The notes under the pieces were generated by a model that was given only the letters and a program-made list of their open reading frames with translations, did no database searches and was not told the origin of the DNA. A stretch of 9,039 bases of DNA from Alphaproteobacteria bacterium (GTDB lineage: Bacteria; Pseudomonadota; Alphaproteobacteria; UBA828). Location: NCBI GenBank assembly GCA_029937205.1, contig JAPYQV010000081.1, forward strand, positions 1 through 9,039. The letters run 5' to 3'. This document shows positions 1 to 6,327 of the stretch, in pieces (the stretch's first letter is position 1; every line of letters begins with the position of its first letter). Both the position numbers and the translations under genes were made by a program.

Positions 1-1
1 C

Positions 2-1441
2 AATAGCGCGAACGAGCTCTGTAGGTTAAGCGCGGCGGAGGCCGTCTCCTTATTACGCAAGGGCGAGGTCTCGCCATTGGAACTGGTCGAGGCCTCGGCG
101 GCGCGCATTGCCGAGACCGACCCCGCCTTGAATGCCATGCCGACACTATGCCTTGAGCTCGCCCGCGCCCATGCGGAACGGATCATGAAAAATGGTGGCG
201 TGAAACGCGACGATCCGGCCTGGCTTGGCGGCCTGCCGATCTCGGTCAAGGATCTCGTGCCGGTCGAAGGCGTTCGCACCACCTGGGGTTCGCCGATATT
301 CGCAGATCATGTACCGACCCGCTCCGACATCATGGTCGAACGCCTGGAAACCAACGGCGCCATTGTCATGGGCAAAAGTAACACGCCTGAATTCGGCGCC
401 GGCGCCAGCACCTTCAACGAAGTGTTCGGCAAAACGCGCAACCCGTGGAATACCGACAAAAGCTGCGGCGGCTCGTCGGGTGGCGCCGCCGTCTCACTCG
501 CGGCCGGACAGGTGTGGATGGCGACCGGCTCCGATCTCGGCGGCAGCCTACGCATTCCAGCAAGCTATTGTTCCGTCACCGGCCTCAGGCCGAGCCCGGG
601 GCGAGTGGCGCACGGTCCGGCGGATCTCGCCTATGATTTGCTCGCCGTGGACGGGCCCATGGCGCGCGATGCCCTGGATACGGCGCTCTTCCTGGATGCC
701 ATGTGCGGCACCCATGTGGAGGACCCTATCTCTCTCGCGGCCCCCGCTGAACCCTTCGCCCAGGCGGTGCGCGAGAAAGAAAAACACGCGCCGCTCCGCG
801 TTGCCTACAGCCCGGATCTTGGAATATTCCCGGTCGACAGTGAAGTAGCTGAAATATGCGCCGCCACCGCCCAGCGCTTCAAGGCCATTGGCGCGAAAAT
901 CGAGGATGGCGGCCCAAGCTTCAAGGGCGCGGTGGACACATTCCAGACGCTGCGCGCCGTACTGTTCTCGGCCATGAAAGTCGATCTTCTGCGCACCCGG
1001 CGCAAAGACCTGAAGCCGGAATTGATTTGGAACATCGAAAAAGGCATGACGCTCAAATCAGAAGAAATCGGCAGCGCCGAAGTCGCGCGCACCAGGCTCT
1101 ACAAACGCATGGCGAAGTTCTTCGGCGACTTTGATCTGCTGCTCTGCCCAACCGTAATCGTGCCGCCCTTCGATGTGGATATCCGCTATATCGAAGAAGT
1201 GAACGGCCACAAGTTCGACAATTATGTCGATTGGCTGGGCATAACCTATGTCATTTCGCTCACCGGCTGCGCTGCCGTCTCGACACCGGCGGGATTCACC
1301 AAGGGTGGCCTGCCCGTCGGCCTACAAATCATCGGTCCGCCCCAGGCCGAAGCCCGCGTGCTCGCCGCCGCCGCGTTGATGGAAGAGGAGATGGGCCTCG
1401 CCAAACTTGTGCCGATCTCGCCAAAAGCGCCTGGTAATTAA
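2..1441 (+). CDS. Amidase-signature family hydrolase, 5' partial
   Basis: Serine hydrolase of the amidase-signature family (GatA/FAAH-like), expected to cleave a carboxamide to acid and amine or ammonia in the cytoplasm. The frame is open to the left edge. The 25 codons before the TTG at 77 encode a family-typical N-terminus (AAEAVSLLRKGEVSPLELVE), so the TTG is internal and only the first few residues are missing. Numbering from that TTG, the Ser-cisSer-Lys triad is K58 (in PISVKDLV), S133 (in CGGSSGG) and nucleophile S157 (in DLGGSLRIPA). The 24-residue S133-S157 spacing equals that of FAAH (217/241). The C-terminus carries the usual GLPVGLQIIGPP segment. The visible 479 residues fit the family length of about 450-500. 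It lacks partner GatB/GatC genes here, so a stand-alone amidase is more likely than tRNA amidotransferase subunit A. The substrate cannot be read. Its stop codon overlaps that of the convergent VUT gene. Confidence 0.93.
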   Translation, partial: NSANELCRLSAAEAVSLLRKGEVSPLELVEASAARIAETDPALNAMPTLCLELARAHAERIMKNGGVKRDDPAWLGGLPISVKDLVPVEGVRTTWGSPIFADHVPTRSDIMVERLETNGAIVMGKSNTPEFGAGASTFNEVFGKTRNPWNTDKSCGGSSGGAAVSLAAGQVWMATGSDLGGSLRIPASYCSVTGLRPSPGRVAHGPADLAYDLLAVDGPMARDALDTALFLDAMCGTHVEDPISLAAPAEPFAQAVREKEKHAPLRVAYSPDLGIFPVDSEVAEICAATAQRFKAIGAKIEDGGPSFKGAVDTFQTLRAVLFSAMKVDLLRTRRKDLKPELIWNIEKGMTLKSEEIGSAEVARTRLYKRMAKFFGDFDLLLCPTVIVPPFDVDIRYIEEVNGHKFDNYVDWLGITYVISLTGCAAVSTPAGFTKGGLPVGLQIIGPPQAEARVLAAAALMEEEMGLAKLVPISPKAPGN

Positions 1442-1959
1442 GCCGTGGATGCTACTTCCATGCGGTTGCGCACCAGGCACCAAACGATCAGCGCGCCGAC
1501 CATTTTGCTCGCCGTCATCGCCAATACGGAAGGGGTAGAGAGCCAGCCCATGATGCCGAGAAATACGACGGTATCAATCGGCGTCGCCAATACGCTGGAC
1601 AGCAGGATGCGCTGCGCGAAGGGTCGTTTGGTAAAGCTGTAGACGAGCCAGTCCGCCAACTCGCTAATGGCAAAAGCGGCGACAGATGCAAAGGCCACGA
1701 ACGGGTCGGCCAGAAAATAAGACAGGATCGCCGCAATCAGCATGGCGACCAGCACCCAATGGCCGATGACGCGCTGAGCAAAATCGCGTGCAATAAATAT
1801 AAGGCCGACGATCAGGGCCACAGGCGGCCACACTTCGCCGCCACCCATTTCGACCGGCGGAACCACGGTGAAGAGCCAGTTCACCAGTACAATCAGGCCA
1901 ATATAAATCGCGCTCCAGAACAGCGCGGCGGGGCGAAAAATATTTACATCGCTTGGCAC
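1438..1959 (-). CDS. VUT-family queuosine-precursor transporter (YhhQ-like, small)
   Basis: Integral membrane protein of the VUT (DUF165/COG1738) family. E. coli YhhQ of this family imports preQ0/preQ1. The 173 residues hold about six hydrophobic segments (roughly 11-33, 43-57, 66-83, 86-107, 117-140, 145-163). Family-like features are RDFAQRVIG (58-66), a polar helix with SELADW (99-104) and SVLATPIDTVVFL (122-134). It is shorter than YhhQ (about 220 aa). I chose the GTG at 1959 because AGAGGA lies 6 nt upstream and the hydrophobic domain begins right after. The frame extends to 2082, but that extension is polar, unlike the family, and lies wholly within queF. The gene begins 11 nt after the queF stop, which supports the queuosine assignment over other VUT substrates. 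The transporter role is family knowledge plus context; the exact precursor (preQ0, preQ1 or queuine) is inference. Confidence 0.85.
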   Translation of the reverse strand: MPSDVNIFRPAALFWSAIYIGLIVLVNWLFTVVPPVEMGGGEVWPPVALIVGLIFIARDFAQRVIGHWVLVAMLIAAILSYFLADPFVAFASVAAFAISELADWLVYSFTKRPFAQRILLSSVLATPIDTVVFLGIMGWLSTPSVLAMTASKMVGALIVWCLVRNRMEVASTA

Positions 1960-1965
1960 GGAATT

Positions 1966-1971
1966 TCCTCT
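1966..1971 (-). promoter_or_regulatory. Ribosome binding site setting the VUT start
   Basis: AGAGGA on the minus strand, 6 nt before the GTG at 1959. Its first base is the last base of the queF stop codon, implying coupled translation. It is the reason for choosing the short VUT start. Confidence 0.6.
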
Positions 1972-2435
1972 CAACCTCTGCCACGATAGGGCGCCACGCC
2001 CTGATCCGGCAGCCATAGATTTTCGGGCGGCGGGCCCGATTGGTAAAAAATATCGATCGGCATGCCGCCGCGTGGAAACCAATAGCCGCCGATGCGAAGC
2101 CAGCGCGGCGCAATCGCAGCTTCCAGCCGCTTGGCAATGGTGACGGTGCAGTCCTCGTGAAACGCGCCATGATTGCGGAACGATCCGAGAAAGAGCTTTA
2201 GCGATTTACTCTCCACCAGAGAAGCATCGGGGACATAGTCGATGACCAAATGGGCAAAATCCGGCTGGCCGGTAATCGGACAAATTGAGGTGAATTCCGG
2301 ACTGGTAAAACGGACGACATAGTCTGTCTCCGGATGACCGTTCGGCACACTTTCGATCACCGCCACTTCAGGCGATTTTGGTAGTTCGGTCGGCTGTCCC
2401 AACTGGCTGAGTTTATCCATTCCGTCTTTGCTCAT
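1971..2435 (-). CDS. queF: NADPH-dependent 7-cyano-7-deazaguanine (preQ0) reductase, unimodular type I
   Basis: QueF reduces the nitrile of preQ0 to the aminomethyl of preQ1 with two NADPH, in the cytoplasm, in queuosine tRNA modification. At 154 aa it matches the short B. subtilis type, not the two-domain E. coli type. Counting from the ATG at 2435, the thioimide-forming cysteine is C52 (in [12 protein letters not shown]) and the catalytic Asp is D59, the same spacing as B. subtilis C55/D62. The QueF motif ESKSLK is at 75-80, followed by [12 protein letters not shown] with H93/E94 equivalent to B. subtilis H96/E97. The C-terminal FPRGGMPID is also conserved. I prefer this ATG to the in-frame GTG at 2441 because AGGTGA sits just before it. 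It follows the ECH stop by 2 nt and precedes the VUT transporter by 11 nt. Confidence 0.97.
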   Translation of the reverse strand: MSKDGMDKLSQLGQPTELPKSPEVAVIESVPNGHPETDYVVRFTSPEFTSICPITGQPDFAHLVIDYVPDASLVESKSLKLFLGSFRNHGAFHEDCTVTIAKRLEAAIAPRWLRIGGYWFPRGGMPIDIFYQSGPPPENLWLPDQGVAPYRGRG

Positions 2436-2437
2436 TA

Positions 2438-2443
2438 TCACCT
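2438..2443 (-). promoter_or_regulatory. Ribosome binding site of queF, containing the upstream stop codon
   Basis: AGGTGA on the minus strand, 2 nt before the queF ATG. The TGA within it is the stop codon of the enoyl-CoA hydratase-family gene, so termination and re-initiation occupy the same bases. Confidence 0.55.
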
Positions 2444-3235
2444 GCCTTTGAAGTCGGTCGGGCGTTTTTCGCGGAAGGCGGTGGTGCCCTCTTTGATATC
2501 CTCGGTCTGACCAAGATCATAGAAGGAGCGGGATTCGAGCTTCAGCGCATCGGCCACGGGCATGTCGAGGGCACGCAATATAACCTGCTTGGCGTAGCGC
2601 TGCGCCAACGGCGCGCGGCTGGCCAGCATATCTGCGAATTCAAGGCTCTTGGAAACCAGTTCCGTTATCGGAATCACCCGGTTCACCAGGCCGATCCTAT
2701 GGGCATGCTCAGCATCAATCCGCTCGCCCGAGAGAATCATCTCCATGGCATTGCCGAGTCCGACGATCTGCGGCAATCGCACGCAGCCGCCATCGCAAGG
2801 ATGAAAACCCCAATTGATATCCTGATGGGCAAATTCCGCGTTGGGGGAACAGAAGCGGATGTCGCATGCCTCAGCCAATTCCAGCCCGCCCGAGATGGCG
2901 AAACCGTTGATGGCGGCAACGATCGGCTTGTCGATATCGAGGCCGCGGGTGATGCCGCCAAAGCCGGTGCCATCGGTATATTTCTCGCGAAATTCGGCCG
3001 CCGGGCGGGTGGCGTAATCGATGGTGTAGGTTTTCAGATCCGCACCGGCGCAAAAGGCCTTGTTTCCGGCGCCGGTAATGACCGCGGCGCGCGCCTCATC
3101 ATCCGCCGCGAATTCGCGCCAAATTTCCGTCAAACGGTCATTGGCGGCAAAATCGAGGGAGTTCATCTGATCGGCACGGTTGATGGTGATCAAACGCACC
3201 CGCCCCTGGCGCTCATAAAGAATATCCTCTGCCAT
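2438..3235 (-). CDS. Enoyl-CoA hydratase/isomerase (crotonase) family protein
   Basis: Crotonase-fold protein of 265 aa, the usual family length, expected to act on an acyl-CoA thioester in the cytoplasm. The oxyanion-hole segments are AFCAGADLK (60-68) and [16 protein letters not shown] (110-125). E119 aligns with catalytic Glu144 of rat mitochondrial hydratase. At the Glu164 position there is Asp (D139, in HQDINWG), and the next loop reads FHPCDGGC (144-151) instead of the usual IPGAGG-like motif. So hydratase activity is not assured; an isomerase, hydrolase, lyase or dehydratase of the superfamily is possible. The start is the ATG at 3235, with AGGAGG 7 nt upstream. An in-frame extension to 3262 would overlap the SDR gene and looks unlike the family. 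It lies 11 nt after the SDR gene and 2 nt before queF. Confidence 0.9.
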   Translation of the reverse strand: MAEDILYERQGRVRLITINRADQMNSLDFAANDRLTEIWREFAADDEARAAVITGAGNKAFCAGADLKTYTIDYATRPAAEFREKYTDGTGFGGITRGLDIDKPIVAAINGFAISGGLELAEACDIRFCSPNAEFAHQDINWGFHPCDGGCVRLPQIVGLGNAMEMILSGERIDAEHAHRIGLVNRVIPITELVSKSLEFADMLASRAPLAQRYAKQVILRALDMPVADALKLESRSFYDLGQTEDIKEGTTAFREKRPTDFKGR

Positions 3236-3242
3236 GGTCCCG

Positions 3243-3249
3243 CCTCCTA
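3243..3249 (-). promoter_or_regulatory. Strong ribosome binding site fused to the SDR stop codon
   Basis: TAGGAGG on the minus strand. TAG ends the SDR gene, while AGGAGG is a perfect Shine-Dalgarno core 7 nt before the ATG at 3235. It fixes the hydratase-family start and indicates translational coupling of the two enzymes. Confidence 0.75.
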
Positions 3250-4002
3250 CCAAGCGGCCCAACCGCCATCGACGAGCAGATTCGCGCCATGCACCATATC
3301 CGAATCCGCCGATGCAAGAAATACCGCCGCGCCGGTCAAGTCGTTTGGATTGAGATGGCCGACACGTGCCGGCGTCAGTGATTTTTGGTGCTCATCATAA
3401 TCGGGCTCGGCGCGATAAGGCGCGTTCATATCCGTTTTGATGTTTCCGGGCGCCAGGGAATTTACGTTGATGCCAAATTCCGCAAGTTCCAGACACAGGG
3501 CCTTAACCATGTTGACCTGTCCGCCTTTGGAGGAGCAATAGGCACCGGAATTGGGAAAACCGCCGACGCCGGCGATTGAGGTGATATTGATGATCTTACC
3601 GCGGCCCTTGGCTTTCATCCCGGGCACCACAGCTTTGGCCATAAAAAAACTGCCCTTCATGTTGAGGTTGACCTGGGTGTCCCAAATTTCTTCGGTGGTG
3701 TCTTCAATCGCCATGGCGGTGAATATGCCGGCATTGTTGACCAGGATATCGACCGGGCCGAGCGCCGCCGCCACTTCATCCGCCAAACGATTGCACTCCG
3801 GCACTTTTGACACATCCGCGTGAAACGCTTTCGCCTCCCCACCGGCGGCGATGATCTCCTCGGCCACGGCCTGGGCTTTGTCCAGATTGGTATGGGCGAC
3901 CACGGCAACACGCGCGCCTTCCTCGCCGTAGCGCCGGGCGATGCAGGCGCCGATGCCGCGTGAACTGCCGGTCACAATGGCAATTTTTCCTTCGAGCCTC
4001 AT
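3247..4002 (-). CDS. SDR-family NAD(P)-dependent oxidoreductase (FabG-like)
   Basis: Classical short-chain dehydrogenase/reductase of 251 aa that interconverts a hydroxyl and a carbonyl using NAD(P)(H). The Rossmann glycine motif TGSSRGIG is at 11-18, D63 is in the adenine-binding HADVS segment, and NNAG is at 89-92. The catalytic tetrad is N114, S142, Y155 and K159 (YCSSK), followed by the family-typical SLAPGNIKTDMN segment and the C-terminal LLVDGGWAAW. The start is the ATG at 4002, with AGAGGAG ending 5 nt upstream. A possible promoter lies at 4035-4062. The gene is coupled to the ECH-family gene through a shared stop/SD sequence, so a 3-hydroxyacyl-CoA or related alcohol is a reasonable substrate guess. 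The sequence alone cannot separate this from sugar, sorbitol or 3-oxoacyl-ACP reductases, so I give no symbol. Confidence 0.93.
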   Translation of the reverse strand: MRLEGKIAIVTGSSRGIGACIARRYGEEGARVAVVAHTNLDKAQAVAEEIIAAGGEAKAFHADVSKVPECNRLADEVAAALGPVDILVNNAGIFTAMAIEDTTEEIWDTQVNLNMKGSFFMAKAVVPGMKAKGRGKIINITSIAGVGGFPNSGAYCSSKGGQVNMVKALCLELAEFGINVNSLAPGNIKTDMNAPYRAEPDYDEHQKSLTPARVGHLNPNDLTGAAVFLASADSDMVHGANLLVDGGWAAW

Positions 4003-4007
4003 GCTTT

Positions 4008-4015
4008 CTCCTCTT
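4008..4015 (-). promoter_or_regulatory. Ribosome binding site of the SDR gene
   Basis: AAGAGGAG on the minus strand, ending 5 nt before the ATG at 4002. It rules out the in-frame upstream extension to 4062. Confidence 0.6.
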
Positions 4016-4034
4016 GGCGAATAAACTTTGCGCG

Positions 4035-4062
4035 AGCTTAGCCGGGCAGGCCGGGCAGTCAA
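4035..4062 (-). promoter_or_regulatory. Candidate sigma-70 promoter upstream of the SDR gene
   Basis: On the minus strand, TTGACT (4062-4057) is followed by a 16-nt spacer and TAAGCT (4040-4035). The -35 matches five of six consensus bases. The -10 keeps only the key T, A and final T. It would give a leader of about 25 nt before the SDR ATG. It lies in the only sizeable gap (69 bp) in the six-gene minus-strand run, so it could make SDR-ECH-queF-VUT a separate unit. This is motif matching by eye only. Confidence 0.3.
4041..4058. repeat. Perfect 9-bp tandem repeat, two copies
   Basis: GCCGGGCAG occurs twice head to tail (4041-4049 and 4050-4058) in the short gap between the CoxE-like and SDR genes. 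It forms the spacer of the candidate promoter there. It is a direct repeat, not a hairpin, so it is not a terminator stem. Confidence 0.8.
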
Positions 4063-4071
4063 TAACGCCGC

Positions 4072-5283
4072 TCAGGCGACGTTAAGTGCCCGCCAATCCG
4101 TATCATGTGGCTGGCTCAACGCCGCGCCGATATCGCGCAACCGGCTCAGGCTGTGCACGGCGCGAACATCATCCACATGGGGCATGATTGCCTTCACGCC
4201 ACGCGCCTCGGGGCGAAACCCTTCAAAGCGCAGCAACGGATTTAGCCAGATCAGACGCCGGCAGGATTTGTGCAGCCGAATGATCTCGGTCTCCAAGCCG
4301 CCGATATCGCCCCTGTCCAGGCCATCGGTGATTAACAACACCACTGCCCCCTGGCCTAAAACCCGGCGCGACCACAGGCGATTGAAATCATAGAGGCTCT
4401 CGCCAATACGCGTTCCGCCCGACCAGTCGAGCGCCGCCTCAGCGACCCGGCCCAGCGCCACATCGACGTCGCGATTTTGCAGTTGGCGCGTAATATTGGT
4501 GAGACGGGTACCAAAAATGAAGCTGTGCACGCGGTCGCGGTCATTGGTGATGGCGTGCACGAAGTGCAGAAACATACGCGAATAGCGGCTCATGGAGCCG
4601 GATATATCGCACAATACCACCAGCGGCGGGTGACGCATCGCCGGGCAGCGGTATTTGAGCGGCAACATACCGCCGGACGTGCGTAACCCGGCGCGCAGTG
4701 TCGCCCGCATATCAATCCGCGCACCACGCTGATCGGTCACAAAGCGCCGCGTCGGCACTTCCATAATCGGCAGGCGCATGTCAGCGATCACCCGCTTGGC
4801 CTCCTCCACCTCTTCCGCCGACATGCTCTCGAAATCCATCTCCTGCAGGATTTCCATCGCGGAATATGTCTCGCTGGCGTCGAGCTCAACTTCGACTTCC
4901 GTTTGGCCTTGCGGCTCCACCGCATTGTCGGGTGTGAGCGCGTCTGCCACCCGGCGGCTGATTTTTTCCTGATCCTCACGCGGTGCCGCAGCTGGCACGG
5001 CGAGCGCCATCATGCGTCGCAATTCCGCCGGATTGCGCCAAAACAGGCGAAACGCCTGGTCAAACACATCGCGCTGGGCAGCGCGGTCGACGAACACGGC
5101 ATGCAACGCCCAGTAAAAATCCTCACGCGGGCCGAGCCCAACCAAGGCCGCGGCCTGTACCGCTTCCAGGATTTTGCCAGGGCCGATCGGCATTCCGGCG
5201 GCACGCAGGGCCCGGGCGAAATGCATGACGTTGAGGGCCAGCTTGCCGCCGCCCGAGATATCGACAGGCGCGAGCCGGCTCAT
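4072..5283 (-). CDS. VWA-domain protein, CoxE-like
   Basis: A 403-aa protein of the CoxE-like VWA family, the usual partner of MoxR/CoxD AAA+ ATPases. The N-terminal half is alpha-helical (about 15-115), then comes an acidic, Glu-rich linker (about 130-170). The C-terminal VWA domain begins near 220. Its metal-ion-dependent adhesion site is complete: D226, S228 and S230 (DISGS), T291 (GGTRIG) and D320 (ITDGLD). There is no signal peptide or membrane segment, so it is cytoplasmic. The start is the ATG at 5283, which shares ATGA with the MoxR stop and has GAGG 7 nt upstream. The frame continues upstream to 5598, but only as a shadow inside the ATPase gene. In Oligotropha, CoxD and CoxE act in CO-dehydrogenase cluster assembly. 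No cox structural genes are present here, so the client is unknown and I do not use the cox symbol. Confidence 0.9.
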   Translation of the reverse strand: MSRLAPVDISGGGKLALNVMHFARALRAAGMPIGPGKILEAVQAAALVGLGPREDFYWALHAVFVDRAAQRDVFDQAFRLFWRNPAELRRMMALAVPAAAPREDQEKISRRVADALTPDNAVEPQGQTEVEVELDASETYSAMEILQEMDFESMSAEEVEEAKRVIADMRLPIMEVPTRRFVTDQRGARIDMRATLRAGLRTSGGMLPLKYRCPAMRHPPLVVLCDISGSMSRYSRMFLHFVHAITNDRDRVHSFIFGTRLTNITRQLQNRDVDVALGRVAEAALDWSGGTRIGESLYDFNRLWSRRVLGQGAVVLLITDGLDRGDIGGLETEIIRLHKSCRRLIWLNPLLRFEGFRPEARGVKAIMPHVDDVRAVHSLSRLRDIGAALSQPHDTDWRALNVA

Positions 5284-6194
5284 TCGGCGCCCTCGCGGTG
5301 ACTCTCCGCCCCCGCGCGAAGCGCATTCGAAACGGCTGTCGCGTCGCCTTCCTGGTGCCGTTTGAGAATTTGCGCGATGCCGGCGCTGGTATGCTTTGGG
5401 TCCATCTCTTCGCGGTCCAATTCGATTAGCGTGGCAGCCCAATCCACCGCCGCCTTGACGCCCGCGCCACCACGGAATTCCGATTGCCGTAATTCCTGCA
5501 CCAGCTCGTCCAGACCCTCGGTCAATTGGCGCGCGACACCGGGAGCACGCAATGTGAGAATTTCCACTTCCTGTACGGCGTCTGGAAAATCGAGCCAATG
5601 ATAAATACAGCGCCGCTTAAGGGCATCGTGAATTTCCCGGGTGCGGTTGGAGGTGAGCACGACGATCGGCCGCTCGGCGGCGCGGATTGTGCCGAGCTCC
5701 GGCACGCTCACCTGAAATTCCGAGAGGACCTCCAGCAAATAGGCCTCGAAGCCCTCATCCGCCCGGTCGATTTCATCAATCAACAGCACCGGCGCGGAGC
5801 CACCATGCTCTTCCAACGCCTGAAGAATCGGACGCTTGATGAGAAAGCGCTCGGAAAAAAGATCGTCGGCCAGGGCGTCTTTGTCCCCCGTCTTTTCCTG
5901 CTCGGCCAAGCGGATTTCGATCATTTGCGCGGCGTAATTCCACTCATAGACGGCGGCCGATGCATCCAAACCTTCGTAACATTGGAGGCGCAGGAGCGGG
6001 CGGTTCAATTCGCGCGCCAGGACCATGCCGAGCTCGCTTTTGCCAACGCCACTGCGGCCTTCCAGTAACAACGGCCGGCCGAGCTTCAAGCTGAGAAACA
6101 GCATGGTTGCCAGATTTTGATCCGACATAAATTTTCCCCGTTTCAACAGGGCGTGCGTCGCATCGACCGAGTCCGGTAGCTTTTCAAATATCAT
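5280..6194 (-). CDS. MoxR-family AAA+ ATPase, CoxD-like
   Basis: Single-domain AAA+ ATPase of 304 aa, the usual MoxR length. Walker A is GRSGVGKS (46-53), Walker B is VLLIDEID (136-143, with D140/E141), sensor 1 is N183 in VVLTSNRTREI, and the arginine-finger region is ALKRRC (191-196). MoxR proteins act as ATP-driven chaperones that, with a VWA partner, remodel or insert cofactors into client enzymes. This gene is joined to such a partner by a 4-nt ATGA overlap. The start is uncertain: ATG at 6194, or in-frame GTGs at 6200 and 6203. None has a strong Shine-Dalgarno, and I prefer the ATG because the conserved N-terminus begins there. It is the first gene of the minus-strand run and is divergent from the MFS gene. 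The client enzyme is not identifiable. Confidence 0.93.
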   Translation of the reverse strand: MIFEKLPDSVDATHALLKRGKFMSDQNLATMLFLSLKLGRPLLLEGRSGVGKSELGMVLARELNRPLLRLQCYEGLDASAAVYEWNYAAQMIEIRLAEQEKTGDKDALADDLFSERFLIKRPILQALEEHGGSAPVLLIDEIDRADEGFEAYLLEVLSEFQVSVPELGTIRAAERPIVVLTSNRTREIHDALKRRCIYHWLDFPDAVQEVEILTLRAPGVARQLTEGLDELVQELRQSEFRGGAGVKAAVDWAATLIELDREEMDPKHTSAGIAQILKRHQEGDATAVSNALRAGAESHREGAE

Positions 6195-6327
6195 TCTCAC
6201 CACTTACTTAGAGAGCCAGTGGGCAAACTATCTGTTCCTCTGTTTGCATCAAAGGCTTAACATTCAATGCCGGAGCATAACAGCGCCGCGCCACATTTAT
6301 TCCGCGCAACAATAACGAAAAACAAGA
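6195..6327. promoter_or_regulatory. Divergent intergenic region between the moxR-like and MFS genes
   Basis: The only true divergent promoter region in the window. On the minus strand, TTGATG (6252-6247), a 16-nt spacer and TAGTTT (6230-6225) make a weak sigma-70 candidate about 30 nt before the ATPase ATG. A 6-bp inverted repeat, GCAAAC (6223-6228) and GTTTGC (6242-6247), overlaps both elements and could be an operator. For the + strand MFS gene I find no convincing -35/-10 pair; CATAAC (6276-6281) and ATTTAT (6295-6300) lack partners. No riboswitch-like structure or small gene was seen. Confidence 0.4.

Noticed and set aside
2..1441. Glutamyl-tRNA(Gln) amidotransferase subunit A (gatA)
   Set aside because: The triad is shared by the whole amidase family; no gatB or gatC is nearby, and the gene sits among catabolic-type enzymes.
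1960..2082. N-terminal extension of the VUT protein starting inside queF (start at 2082)
   Set aside because: It is polar, unlike the family, and lies wholly inside queF. The GTG at 1959 has a good RBS right behind the queF stop.
2699..3400. Long + strand open frame (233 codons) opposite the ECH and SDR genes
   Set aside because: Both minus-strand genes have intact catalytic motifs here. The + frame has no recognisable domain and spans two unrelated genes, as expected for an antisense shadow in GC-rich DNA.
3247..4002. Fatty-acid synthesis FabG
   Set aside because: The motifs are generic to classical SDRs, and no acpP, fabD or fabF lies nearby; the neighbours suggest CoA-linked or other metabolism.
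4041..4058. Rho-independent terminator after the CoxE-like gene
   Set aside because: The GC-rich stretch is a direct repeat without inverted arms and has no following T-run on the minus strand.
5284..5598. 105-residue N-terminal extension of the CoxE-like protein
   Set aside because: It lies entirely within the ATPase gene in another frame, has low-complexity Arg/Gly-rich composition, and the ATGA overlap gives a standard start at 5283.
5526..6068. + strand open frame of 180 codons inside the MoxR-like gene
   Set aside because: The opposite strand encodes complete Walker A, Walker B and sensor motifs; the + frame has no recognisable feature.
4072..6194. Part of a CO-dehydrogenase (cox) operon
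   Set aside because: Only the ATPase/VWA pair is present, which is common outside cox clusters; no large, medium or small dehydrogenase subunit is visible.
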